Assembly (NCBI RefSeq): GCF_000380565.1
Contig: NZ_AQYJ01000023.1
Span: 1 to 64,000 of the forward strand
Length of the DNA stretch: 64,000 nt
Source of the DNA: Microbulbifer variabilis ATCC 700307
GTDB lineage: Bacteria; Pseudomonadota; Gammaproteobacteria; Pseudomonadales; Cellvibrionaceae
Direction of reading: 5' to 3'
The notes beneath the pieces are model-generated. The model saw nothing but the letters and a program-made list of their open reading frames with translations, was not told where the DNA came from and did not search any database. Position numbers and translations under genes: made by a program. Of the stretch, positions 26,272 through 35,305 are shown piece by piece; positions within the stretch are counted from its first letter, which is position 1; every line of letters starts with the position of its first letter.

Positions 26272-27210
26272 ATGGTTGTGAAAGGATCTTCTGATAGAAA
26301 GGGGATAATCTTAGCTGGAGGTTCAGGTACTCGCCTGTATCCCCTGACCAAAGGTGTAAGTAAGCAGCTGATGGCTGTCTATGATAAACCGATGATTTAC
26401 TATCCACTGACAACCCTGATGTTGGCAGGTATCAGAGACATCTTAATTATCACTACACCAGAGGAACAGTGCCTATACCAGCGCTTGCTTGAAGATGGTG
26501 CTCAATGGGGTATCAGTATTTCTTATGCAGTGCAGCCCTCACCGGATGGTCTCGCCCAGGCCTTCTTGATTGGGAGAGAGCATGTGGGTAATCATAAAAG
26601 TGCACTTGTTTTGGGTGATAATATTTTCTACGCACAGAATTTCAGCCAGATACTTCAACATGCCAATGCTAAAGAGGCTGGAGCCACAGTATTTGGGTAC
26701 CGTGTTGCGGACCCTCGTGCCTATGGGGTAGTTGAGTTTGATAGCGAAGGCTGTGCCATAAGCCTGGAGGAAAAGCCCGAACATCCAAGGTCCAACCATG
26801 CTGTTACGGGTTTGTATTTTTATGACAACCAGGTTTGTGATATTGCCCGGGAAATTAAACCTAGTGCTCGTGGTGAACTGGAAATTACCGATATTAATAA
26901 GGTCTATCTGAATGAAGGGCAACTTGACGTAGAGCGACTTGGACGAGGAAGCGCCTGGCTGGATACTGGTACCCATGACAATCTGTTGGAAGCTGCACAT
27001 TTTGTTCAGACTATTGAGCGGCGTCAGGGTCAAAAAATAGCTTGCCCGGAAGAAGTTGCCTATCGTAAAGGGTTTATAAGCGCTGAAGACTTGGAAAAGC
27101 AAGCCCATCCGCTAATGAAGAGTGGTTACGGCAAATACCTGATGCAAATACTGATTGAGAGTGGAGAGAGTTCAACTCTGAATGCACGACGATACGCACT
27201 AGGGACATAA
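26272..27210 (+). CDS. rfbA: Glucose-1-phosphate thymidylyltransferase
   Basis: About 312 residues from the ATG at 26272, with AAGGG eight bases upstream. The nucleotidyltransferase signature [19 protein letters not shown] is at about residues 10-28, then [24 protein letters not shown] and the VVEFD and [10 protein letters not shown] blocks. All are typical of RmlA. It makes dTDP-glucose from dTTP and glucose-1-phosphate, the first step to dTDP-L-rhamnose. The next three genes supply the remaining steps in the order C, D, B. Confidence 0.95.
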   Translation: MVVKGSSDRKGIILAGGSGTRLYPLTKGVSKQLMAVYDKPMIYYPLTTLMLAGIRDILIITTPEEQCLYQRLLEDGAQWGISISYAVQPSPDGLAQAFLIGREHVGNHKSALVLGDNIFYAQNFSQILQHANAKEAGATVFGYRVADPRAYGVVEFDSEGCAISLEEKPEHPRSNHAVTGLYFYDNQVCDIAREIKPSARGELEITDINKVYLNEGQLDVERLGRGSAWLDTGTHDNLLEAAHFVQTIERRQGQKIACPEEVAYRKGFISAEDLEKQAHPLMKSGYGKYLMQILIESGESSTLNARRYALGT

Positions 27211-27336
27211 AAAGAATTGCTTCGGGATAATTCGAGCCATAAATTTTAGTCAGTAGGCTATTGCAATATTGCCGGTTGTTCATGATAGGCCGTCAGCCGG
27301 CGCCTTCCCCTCTTACTTTGTGATTACTAATGTTGT

Positions 27337-27885
27337 ATGAAAATCATTGAAACAAAAATCCCCGATGTAAAAATTATCGAACCCAAAGTATTTGGGGATG
27401 AGCGTGGCTTCTTTTTTGAGTCTTTTCGAGATGACGTTTTTAATAGAGAGTGCGCTGAGAGAGTCTTTGTGCAGGACAATCATAGTAAATCTTCTCTGGG
27501 GATACTGCGTGGCTTACATTATCAGACTGAGCAGACGCAGGGTAAATTAGTTAGGGTGACTCAAGGCGAGGTTTTTGATGTTGCCGTGGATCTACGCAAA
27601 GGTTCAACCACTTTTGGTCTGTGGGTTGGTGTTTATCTTTCTGCAGAGAATAGAAGACAGCTCTGGGTGCCCGAAGGTTTTGCGCACGGGTTTTATGTTA
27701 CTAGCAAATCAGCCGAATTTGTCTATAAATGTACGGATTATTATGCACCAAAGTATGAGCAGTCGATTGTTTGGAATGACCCGGATTTGAACATAGAATG
27801 GCCGCTCGTCGGTGATGAGCAGCCACAGCTATCGCCGAAAGATCGGGATGGGAAATACTTTAAGGATGCTACCTATTTCGCCTGA
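27337..27885 (+). CDS. rfbC: dTDP-4-dehydrorhamnose 3,5-epimerase
   Basis: This 182-residue protein is full length for RmlC. It is a cupin-fold epimerase with FGDERGFFFESF at about 20-31. QDNHSKSSLGILRGLHYQ (about 47-64) holds the catalytic His, and VAVDLRKGSTTFG, VPEGFAHGFYV and YKCTDYYAP follow. It converts dTDP-4-keto-6-deoxyglucose to the L-rhamno form. It lies 126 bases after rfbA. Confidence 0.95.
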   Translation: MKIIETKIPDVKIIEPKVFGDERGFFFESFRDDVFNRECAERVFVQDNHSKSSLGILRGLHYQTEQTQGKLVRVTQGEVFDVAVDLRKGSTTFGLWVGVYLSAENRRQLWVPEGFAHGFYVTSKSAEFVYKCTDYYAPKYEQSIVWNDPDLNIEWPLVGDEQPQLSPKDRDGKYFKDATYFA

Positions 27886-28023
27886 AATTTAGGACTTATT
27901 TCCTTAAAAGAGTGTAATTACCCTTCTGGTTGTAATTCAGTCTCGTTGAATCGGAAACTTCTTTTTTTGAGCGGCAAACTGAGCTGCTTTTAGTGTATTG
28001 GTAAGCAGGCACAAGAGACACTT

Positions 28024-28911
28024 ATGAAAATTCTAGTAACTGGGAAGAATGGGCAGCTGGCCACTGAGCTTCAGCAGCAGTGCCCCAATGAGTTTGAACT
28101 GGTGTCTCTGGCAAAAGAAGAACTGGATATTTCTGATAGAGCGGCTGTATTTTCGGCAGTCGAGCATTTTTGCCCTGACGTGATTATTAATGCAGCAGCC
28201 TACACTGCAGTAGATAAGGCTGAGCAAGAGAAAGAAAAAGCTTTCTCTATAAATACGCTTGGTGCAGAAAATCTGGCTCACGCCTGTAAAGAGTTTAATT
28301 TACGTTTTCTACATGTATCAACGGATTTTGTTTTCGATGGTAAAAAATCTTCCCCCTATTTAGTATCAGATACTGTAAATCCACTTGGCGTCTATGGAGC
28401 CAGTAAAGCTGAAGGCGAGTCCGCTGTTCAGAGTATAGCTCCTGAAGCAATAATTTTAAGAACAGCCTGGGTCTATGCTGCCCATGGTAATAATTTTGTT
28501 AATACGATGTTGCGCCTGATGAGTGAGCGCGATGAGCTAGGAGTAGTGGCTGATCAGGTGGGAACACCGACATGGACCGGATCCATTGCACAAGCTCTAT
28601 TTTGCTTGGCCGAAAGTAAAGAGGCGTATGGTATTTATCATTGTACAGATCTCGGTGTGGCCAGCTGGTATGACTTTGCAGTAGCTATATTTGAAGAGGG
28701 AAAGGCAAGTGGCCGGATTTCCCTTGATAAGGAATTGATCATTAAAGCCATTGCAACGAAGGATTACCCGACCCTTGCAAGAAGACCCGCTTACAGCGTG
28801 TTGGATAAGAGCCGTTTAGTTGATGAGCTAGGTATGGAGTTGAGGAACTGGCGTGATTCGTTGAGATTAGCCTTATCTCATAAAGCACTTCAGCGAAATG
28901 TTGAGCAATAA
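28024..28911 (+). CDS. rfbD: dTDP-4-dehydrorhamnose reductase
   Basis: This 295-residue NAD(P)H-dependent enzyme of the extended SDR type has a glycine-rich start, ILVTGKNGQLATEL (about 3-16). The catalytic context follows: VSTDFVFDG, then YGASKAEGE (Tyr-x3-Lys) near 125-133, and RTAWVYAAHGNNFVNTM. It performs the last reduction to dTDP-L-rhamnose. The 138-base gap before it contains no gene. Confidence 0.95.
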   Translation: MKILVTGKNGQLATELQQQCPNEFELVSLAKEELDISDRAAVFSAVEHFCPDVIINAAAYTAVDKAEQEKEKAFSINTLGAENLAHACKEFNLRFLHVSTDFVFDGKKSSPYLVSDTVNPLGVYGASKAEGESAVQSIAPEAIILRTAWVYAAHGNNFVNTMLRLMSERDELGVVADQVGTPTWTGSIAQALFCLAESKEAYGIYHCTDLGVASWYDFAVAIFEEGKASGRISLDKELIIKAIATKDYPTLARRPAYSVLDKSRLVDELGMELRNWRDSLRLALSHKALQRNVEQ

Positions 28912-28955
28912 CCCCCTTTTAATATTTAAGAACTAAAATTAATAGTGATCTTAAG

Positions 28956-30065
28956 ATGAAAAACTTACTGGTAACTGGCGGCGCTGGTTTTATAGGTGCC
29001 AACTTTGTGCACTACTGGATAGAAAATTATCCGCAAGATACAGTTATCGTGTTAGATGCATTAACTTATGCAGGTAATCTCAAAAGTTTGAATTCGGTAA
29101 AGGATTGTCCAAATTTCCAGTTTTACCAGGGTGACATCTGTGACACTGATCTAGTAGAAACGCTTCTCAGAGAGCATCGTATAGATACATTGGTACACTT
29201 TGCGGCGGAAAGCCATGTAGATCGCTCTATCAGTGGTCCCGATGTATTTATTCAGACCAATGTCATAGGTACTCATAGCCTACTTAAAGCGGCAAAAAAA
29301 GTTTGGCTGGAAGAGGGGGTCAATCGCGAGATACACCGTTTCCATCATGTTTCAACTGATGAAGTATACGGAACTCTCGAAGCTGAAGATCCGGCATTTA
29401 GTGAGGCTACGCCTTACGCACCTAATAGTCCTTATTCAGCGAGTAAAGCCGCATCAGATCATCTGGTACGCGCCTACCACCACACTTACGGACTAAAGGT
29501 AACCACCAGTAATTGCTCAAACAATTATGGTCCCTACCATTTTCCGGAAAAGCTGATCCCGCTGCTGATCACCAATATCTTACAAGACAAGCCATTGCCA
29601 ATTTATGGTGATGGCCAGCAAATTCGTGATTGGCTCTATGTTGAGGACCATGCTCGAGGTATCGATTTGGTAATCCGCAAAGGGGAGCTGGGCGAGTGTT
29701 ACAACATTGGGGGAATTAACGAATGGACCAACATCAATATCGTAAAAATGATTTGTGAGTTGATGAATAGAGAGTTTAAAAATCAACCAATACTTGCCAA
29801 CAGGTATCCGCAGGCAACTTCTGTAATAGCTGGCAAAGCCCAAGATCTTATTATTTTTGTGGACGACAGGGCTGCTCATGATCGGCGCTACGCTATAGAC
29901 CCACGGAAATCCAATAGCCAGCTGGGCTATCAACCGCAGGAGAGCTTTGAAACTGGCATCCGAAAAACGCTCCTTTGGTATTTAGAAAATGAGGATTGGT
30001 GGTCTTCAGTGATGGATGGCAGTTATCGACAGTGGATAGAACAGCAATACAGCACCGCTGAGTAA
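28956..30065 (+). CDS. rfbB: dTDP-glucose 4,6-dehydratase
   Basis: This 369-residue enzyme of the extended SDR family has TGGAGFIGANFVHY at about 7-20, FAAESHVDRSI near 84-94, the STDEVYG motif and YSASKAASDHLVRAYHHTYG (Tyr-x3-Lys). TSNCSNNYGPYHFPEKLIPL completes the signature. It removes water from dTDP-glucose. Two oddities: about 15 extra residues (NRYPQATSVIAGKAQD) near 285-300, and DRAAHDRRY where RmlB usually has DRPGHD. It is followed directly by a glycosyltransferase gene. Confidence 0.93.
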   Translation: MKNLLVTGGAGFIGANFVHYWIENYPQDTVIVLDALTYAGNLKSLNSVKDCPNFQFYQGDICDTDLVETLLREHRIDTLVHFAAESHVDRSISGPDVFIQTNVIGTHSLLKAAKKVWLEEGVNREIHRFHHVSTDEVYGTLEAEDPAFSEATPYAPNSPYSASKAASDHLVRAYHHTYGLKVTTSNCSNNYGPYHFPEKLIPLLITNILQDKPLPIYGDGQQIRDWLYVEDHARGIDLVIRKGELGECYNIGGINEWTNINIVKMICELMNREFKNQPILANRYPQATSVIAGKAQDLIIFVDDRAAHDRRYAIDPRKSNSQLGYQPQESFETGIRKTLLWYLENEDWWSSVMDGSYRQWIEQQYSTAE

Positions 30066-30067
30066 GG

Positions 30068-31948
30068 ATGGATAAATCAATGGGTATTAAGATACGAAAG
30101 CGTTTCAAGGCTGCTGGATCCGTGCAGGAAAAAATGTTCTCAGAGCAGGTGCAGGTATGGGTAGACGTATGTGGAGTTATCGGTGGACGACATCTGTTGA
30201 TACAAGGTTGGGCGTTCCACCCTGAATACAAATCTCTGGACTTTCGGCTTGAATATATCGGCAGTGAAGAGGACAGCAGCTCTCAGGATGTAGGTGAGCT
30301 TAATTATTATACCCTGAGAACTACTCGATTAGATGTAAACAGACATTTCAAATTCGAAGGTGATAGCTGCTGGGGTTATAGCCTCCTAGTGGAATGGCCC
30401 TATGATGTCGCTGTGGAAAACACTTTCCTGCGCATGACTGTAAGTGCTGACAGCCAGTCTAAAGAGGTAGAGCTTAAGCCATTTGTAGAGTTAACCGGTG
30501 AAACCTTATTTGGTCACTGTATGACTTGGCGTACGGGAGAAAAGGCTGAATTACTCAACTTGATGTTTGAGAGCATGGGTAATGGGGTCTTTGAAATTCC
30601 GGGATTAAAAAAACTAGAAGAAAGCCAACTCAAGTCTCTGGTTGACTGGCACTGGGATAGTATTCTGGCAGTGCCCGGTCACGGAATATTCCTTTCTGGC
30701 TGGCTACTTGATGGTCAGCGGGATCTGGCAAGTTTAGTGCTACGTACTACTGATGGCAGCTACAGTCTCAATTTGCTTGAGGAATCTGCACGTTTTGACC
30801 GTATTGATGTCTTAGAGGCCTTTCCCGGTAGAGCTGAGCCAAACTATAAGGCAGGCTTCTTCACTTGGGTGCCTATGCCACATCTGATAGAGCGGGCCAG
30901 TCTAGAGATGCTGTTTTTTACAAAAGAGGGCGGCTTGGGCGTAGTGCCAGTTCGGCAGTCTAACGTTCGTGAAGATATCACCCAGGCCAGCCAGCAGGTG
31001 CTGGTGAATTTCAATGTAGATGGCCGGGAATACCAGAGCAATATGCGTAAATATATTGGCCCGGCACTGTCTGCGCTTTGGTCCAATCGGCGCTATCTCC
31101 TGGAAGATCCCCAAGTGGAAATATTGCAGTTCGGGCAAGAGGTGAAAGAACCCAAGCGCAGTGTGATAGTACCGCTATATGGTCGCTATGACTTCTTACT
31201 GCACCAGATAGCCCAATTTACTGAGGATGCCGATTTTGCCGAGACGGAACTGATTTATGTTCTGGATGACCCCAGGCTCTATGATGCGTTTATACCTTTC
31301 TGTTATGACACCAGTATGTTGTTCCCTGTAAGTTTTAAGGTGATATACGGCGGTCGTAATTTGGGTTATGCCGGTGCTAATAATCTCGGAGTGCGCTATG
31401 CCAGTGCAGATAACTTAGTATTGCTTAATTCAGATATTATCCCTAGCTGCAGTGGTTGGATATCCAGAATCGAACAAAAAGTATCTTCGCTGAAGGATGT
31501 CGGTGTGGTTGCACCAAAGTTGGTTTTTGATGATGGCACAATCCAACATGTGGGAATGACTTTTTCCAATAGCGTCCAGTTTGGCAACTTATGGTTGAAC
31601 GAACACCCAGGTAAGGGTAATCCGGAATGGTTGGTGGACATTGATTCTGTGATGGAATCACCGGCAGTTACCGGTGCGTGTATGTTTATTAGCAAAGCGT
31701 TATATGATTCTGCGGATGGTCTGGATGAGACTTATGTACTTGGGGATTTTGAAGATTCTGATCTCTGCTTGAAATTACGCGAAGCAGGCTACCGTCACTA
31801 TGTTCTTGCCGATGAAAAGCTCTACCACCTGGAGCGGATGTCACAAAATTTGTTCGAAAATAGAGACTGGAAATTTAAAATCACCCTTTATAACGCCTGG
31901 CAACATACCGAGCGCTGGGGAAGCCTGATTGAACAGCTGGTTCGTTAA
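30068..31948 (+). CDS. Family 2 glycosyltransferase with two N-terminal accessory modules
   Basis: 626 residues, starting two bases after rfbB. The catalytic GT2 domain is C-terminal (about 363-610): RSVIVPLYGRYDFLLHQIA, NLGYAGANNLGV and LLNSDIIPS with the Asp that binds nucleotide and metal. GACMFISKALYD and DFEDSDLCLKLREAGYR follow. The first 340 residues hold two similar beta-rich stretches beginning LIQGWAFHPEYKSLDFRLEY (about 44) and LSGWLLDGQRDLASLVLR (about 209). A like module occurs at the end of the enzyme at 39102. It probably adds one capsule sugar; rhamnose is a candidate from its position. Confidence 0.85.
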   Translation: MDKSMGIKIRKRFKAAGSVQEKMFSEQVQVWVDVCGVIGGRHLLIQGWAFHPEYKSLDFRLEYIGSEEDSSSQDVGELNYYTLRTTRLDVNRHFKFEGDSCWGYSLLVEWPYDVAVENTFLRMTVSADSQSKEVELKPFVELTGETLFGHCMTWRTGEKAELLNLMFESMGNGVFEIPGLKKLEESQLKSLVDWHWDSILAVPGHGIFLSGWLLDGQRDLASLVLRTTDGSYSLNLLEESARFDRIDVLEAFPGRAEPNYKAGFFTWVPMPHLIERASLEMLFFTKEGGLGVVPVRQSNVREDITQASQQVLVNFNVDGREYQSNMRKYIGPALSALWSNRRYLLEDPQVEILQFGQEVKEPKRSVIVPLYGRYDFLLHQIAQFTEDADFAETELIYVLDDPRLYDAFIPFCYDTSMLFPVSFKVIYGGRNLGYAGANNLGVRYASADNLVLLNSDIIPSCSGWISRIEQKVSSLKDVGVVAPKLVFDDGTIQHVGMTFSNSVQFGNLWLNEHPGKGNPEWLVDIDSVMESPAVTGACMFISKALYDSADGLDETYVLGDFEDSDLCLKLREAGYRHYVLADEKLYHLERMSQNLFENRDWKFKITLYNAWQHTERWGSLIEQLVR

Positions 31949-31958
31949 GGAATTATCA

Positions 31959-33197
31959 ATGACTGAACACAGAATACTGATTGTTTCCCACGGTCACCCG
32001 GATCACAGCAAGGGTGGTGCAGAAGTGGCCGCCTATAACCTGTTTAAGGAATACGAACGACTGGGCTTGGACACTGTTTTTTTGGCACGTACCGACCAGC
32101 CTTCCCATGGAGGATCTGCTTTCTCCACTATTAATTCGGACAAAGAGATTCTATTCCATACTCATATGTCCGATTTTTTCCTGTTCCAATCGGGTTGTAA
32201 AAAGCATGTTTGGCAGGAATTTCGTGCATTATTAAAGCGCTACCAACCGACTGTAGTACATTTTCATCATTACATTCATATGGGGTTGGAATTGATCCGT
32301 GAGGTAAGAAATACCTTACCGGATGCACGTCTTGTTGTAACACTGCACGAATATTTAGCTATCTGTGCTAATAATGGCCAAATGGTTAAGCCAGGCAAAC
32401 AGATGAAGCTTTGTTATAAGTCATCTCCCACTGACTGTGCACGTTGTTTCCCCGATCGCTCTGCAGCGGACTTCTTCCTGCGGGAGAAGTATATTAAATC
32501 CATTTTTAACTTGGTGGATATGTTCGTCTCACCCAGTCATTTTCTGATTGAGCGCTATAAAGCCTGGGGGATCCCCGAAGAGAAAATGGTAATGATCGAA
32601 AATGGCCAGCCGGAGATCGAAACGCCTGCACCTCGCCCCTTAGCAGAAGGAGAAGGGCGCGGCCGTTTTGCTTTCTTTGGTCAGATCAATCCTTTTAAAG
32701 GTGTAGATGTATTACTGGAGGCCTTTAAACTGTTGCCCGAAGATATCCAAGAGAAGGTTCACTTGGATATTCACGGAGCTAATTTACAAGGCCAGACGGA
32801 AGAGTTTCAGGAGAAAATTCTTGGGTTGTTAGAGGATCTGGGCGATTTGGTTACCTTGCATGGATCCTATGAGTCCCATGAAATAGGTCGCTTAATGGAG
32901 CAAGCCGACTGGGTGATTATTCCTTCGGTATGGTGGGAAAACTCACCGATGGTTATTCAGGAGGCCTTTAACCATGGCCGTCCTTTGATCGGTAGTGATA
33001 TCGGCGGTATGGTTGAAAAAATTTCCGATAATATAAGTGGGCATCATTTCCGTAACGGGAGTAGTAATTCTCTGAAACAGGCAATACTGAAGGCTTGTGG
33101 AGAGGATAGTAGCTGGAACCTGATCGCAAGTAATATTCCGAAACCTCTAACTGTTAGTGAATGCGCAGATAAACATATGGGTATTTATCATGGCTAA
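31959..33197 (+). CDS. Family 4-type (GT-B) glycosyltransferase
   Basis: About 412 residues from the ATG at 31959, with AAGGA upstream. The N-terminal Rossmann domain opens ILIVSHGHPDHSKGGAEVAAYN, a donor/acceptor loop of GT4 enzymes, and HFHHYIHMGLELI and TLHEYLAICANN follow. The C-terminal domain has FFGQINPFKGVDVLLEA (about 234-250) and the donor-binding PSVWWENSPMVIQEAF with its EAF Glu. A Cys-rich CYKSSPTDCARCFP loop in the middle is seen in some relatives. It should transfer an activated sugar to the capsule chain in the cytoplasm. The sugar is unknown. Confidence 0.88.
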   Translation: MTEHRILIVSHGHPDHSKGGAEVAAYNLFKEYERLGLDTVFLARTDQPSHGGSAFSTINSDKEILFHTHMSDFFLFQSGCKKHVWQEFRALLKRYQPTVVHFHHYIHMGLELIREVRNTLPDARLVVTLHEYLAICANNGQMVKPGKQMKLCYKSSPTDCARCFPDRSAADFFLREKYIKSIFNLVDMFVSPSHFLIERYKAWGIPEEKMVMIENGQPEIETPAPRPLAEGEGRGRFAFFGQINPFKGVDVLLEAFKLLPEDIQEKVHLDIHGANLQGQTEEFQEKILGLLEDLGDLVTLHGSYESHEIGRLMEQADWVIIPSVWWENSPMVIQEAFNHGRPLIGSDIGGMVEKISDNISGHHFRNGSSNSLKQAILKACGEDSSWNLIASNIPKPLTVSECADKHMGIYHG

Positions 33198-34137
33198 ACT
33201 ATATCTGCATGTCGGAATGCCTAAGACGGGCACCAGTTATATTCAAGCCTATATGAACCTGAATGCAAAAAGGCTAAAAGGTGATCACGATGTTGATGTT
33301 ATATCGGGGCGGGATCCACATATTATTGCATGTGAGCATATTGGGGATGCTCGCTTACGAAAGCGCGAAGATATTAACGGATTGTTGCAGGAAAAAAAGT
33401 TATCTGAAATATCCAAAAAACTGACTACATTTAGCACAGGCTCTGTAGCTATCTGTTCATCTGAGTATTTTACGCTCTCCGATAAGAAGTCGGTTTTGAG
33501 TTACTTCTCTTCCTATTTTGATGAAGTAGAGGTTATCTATACCGTTCGTAGACAAGACAAGTTACTGGCTTCAGGATTTAACCAGGATGTAAAAGCTTTA
33601 GGTAGAACTTCTAATCTTGTTTGGTCAAAAAAAGATAGCCTTCTGGATTATTATGCCAACTGTCAGGAATGGGTAGATCTTGGAGCGAAAGTATCGATCA
33701 TTAATTTTGATCAGGTGCGAAGTTCAAACCAAAAGATAGAGGAACAGTTCTTTGAGGTCTGTGGTATATCTGGAAATTTATCAGGTTACGCTATTCCAGA
33801 TTCAAAAGGAGCGAATTACTCCCTGAAAAAGAGAGAGGTTCTTTTAAAGCTGGCTCTTAATCGGAGAGGCGTGTCTGCGCCAGAGCTGCTGGAAGAGTTT
33901 ATCTCCTTTAACAATCAGGATGTTGAGTTTGTACTCCCCAAATATTATGCAAGGATATTGATGGGGTATTACTCTGAGTCAAATAGGAAGTTTGCTGATA
34001 AATTCTGTATCGGAACTGATATGAGTGAATTTATTGCCGTTGATCCTCTGGTAAATAATGTAGACAGGTTTGAATGGAATCCTCTATCTGAATCTGAATA
34101 TCTAGTCGATTTTTTTATCCAAAAATTAATTCCTTAG
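33190..34137 (+). CDS. Sulfotransferase-like protein (PAPS-type)
   Basis: About 315 residues from the ATG at 33190, which overlaps the previous stop by eight bases; the 33157 start is inside the previous gene. LYLHVGMPKTGTSYIQAY (about 4-21) is the 5'-phosphosulfate-binding P-loop of sulfotransferases. VIYTVRRQDKLLASGFNQ near 117-134 matches the 3'-phosphate-binding Arg-x(n)-Ser region. Such enzymes move sulfate from PAPS to a hydroxyl. In this locus the acceptor is most likely a capsule sugar. It is AT-richer than the flanking genes, as are the next two. Confidence 0.75.
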   Translation: MAKLYLHVGMPKTGTSYIQAYMNLNAKRLKGDHDVDVISGRDPHIIACEHIGDARLRKREDINGLLQEKKLSEISKKLTTFSTGSVAICSSEYFTLSDKKSVLSYFSSYFDEVEVIYTVRRQDKLLASGFNQDVKALGRTSNLVWSKKDSLLDYYANCQEWVDLGAKVSIINFDQVRSSNQKIEEQFFEVCGISGNLSGYAIPDSKGANYSLKKREVLLKLALNRRGVSAPELLEEFISFNNQDVEFVLPKYYARILMGYYSESNRKFADKFCIGTDMSEFIAVDPLVNNVDRFEWNPLSESEYLVDFFIQKLIP

Positions 34138-34144
34138 GTGCTTT

Positions 34145-35281
34145 ATGAAGAGAATAGCATTTATTGGTGCTAATCCAAACGGGTCATCATTTAAAAGAAA
34201 TACAGATGAAGCATTTTCAGTTTCTGGAAATAACACGGGGAATTATGCATTCTGGAATGCGGTAGATCGGCAAATTTTAGGTGATAAAGAGTATATCGAA
34301 GGCTGGAATTTCAATCCTGAGAAGATTCAATGTGAATTTGATCTAGTTGTTCTTCCTGCATCAAATTTTATACATCCTGATAGGGATATGGGTGGGCTGG
34401 CAGATAAATTAGAAAAAGTCAATCTACCAGTGTTGGTGGTTGGTTTAGGTGCACAAGCGGCACATAAGAATGAAGGAGTTAGATTTAAGAAAGGCACTGT
34501 TCGCTTTGCTAAAGTTTTGAGTGACTTGGCTACGAAAATTGCTGTTCGAGGAGAGTATACAGCCGCAGTCCTTGAGTCATTTGGCATTAATAACGTAGAG
34601 GTTATTGGTTGTCCATCGAACTTTACAAACTTAGATCCTGAGTTGGGTGTAAAGAATGAAAATTCTTTAAGTGAGTTAAGGAATACTCCTGAAGAAAATA
34701 TAAGTATTTTGGTGAATATTGATGCACATAGGAAGAAGTTTAAAGGGGCATTTAAAAAGTTTCATTCTTCAATAAAAAATAATCCTTTTCAAATTGTTTG
34801 TCAGAATCCCTTCGAGTTAGTCTCTTTGGCGCGTGGGGAGGTGTATGATGAGGCTAATCATCATATGACTCATCAGGCTGACTTATGGTGTTCTGGGGAG
34901 TCTAGAGAGGTGTTTGAGCGCTTCGCCAAAGAAAGGTTTATTACTTTTTTTAACGCTGAAGCATGGATGGAGTATGCAAGAAAATTTGAACTATCAATAG
35001 GTACGCGGCTTCATGGGAATATGCTGGCCTTCCAAAGTTATGTTCCTTCATTTTTTGTATCCCATGACTCAAGAACAAATGAATTGGTTGATATTATGAT
35101 GCTCCCTAGGTGTGATTGGGATGATTTCACCGGAGGACAAGTTCATAAAATAATCGAAAAATGTGAGTTTTCTGGTCGAAACTATGATCAGAACCGCCGC
35201 TATTTGGCGGCTAGCTACCAAGTTTTACTTGATAGTTATGGTGTTCCCATTTCGAGAGAATTACGTGAATTCGTTGGTTGA
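34145..35281 (+). CDS. Polysaccharide pyruvyl transferase family protein
   Basis: This 378-residue protein has the PS_pyruv_trans layout. The N-terminus RIAFIGANPNGSSF is followed by FDLVVLPASNFIHPDRD, VLVVGLGAQAAHK and KIAVRGEYTAAVLESFGI. VIGCPSNF and, near residue 285, SIGTRLHGNMLAFQ with the family's conserved Arg-His come later. These enzymes transfer pyruvate from phosphoenolpyruvate to a sugar, forming a ketal and adding negative charge. The start has TTAGGTGC before the ATG at 34145. Confidence 0.85.
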   Translation: MKRIAFIGANPNGSSFKRNTDEAFSVSGNNTGNYAFWNAVDRQILGDKEYIEGWNFNPEKIQCEFDLVVLPASNFIHPDRDMGGLADKLEKVNLPVLVVGLGAQAAHKNEGVRFKKGTVRFAKVLSDLATKIAVRGEYTAAVLESFGINNVEVIGCPSNFTNLDPELGVKNENSLSELRNTPEENISILVNIDAHRKKFKGAFKKFHSSIKNNPFQIVCQNPFELVSLARGEVYDEANHHMTHQADLWCSGESREVFERFAKERFITFFNAEAWMEYARKFELSIGTRLHGNMLAFQSYVPSFFVSHDSRTNELVDIMMLPRCDWDDFTGGQVHKIIEKCEFSGRNYDQNRRYLAASYQVLLDSYGVPISRELREFVG

Positions 35282-35305
35282 CCTTAAGATCTTTCACATA
35301 TTGAA

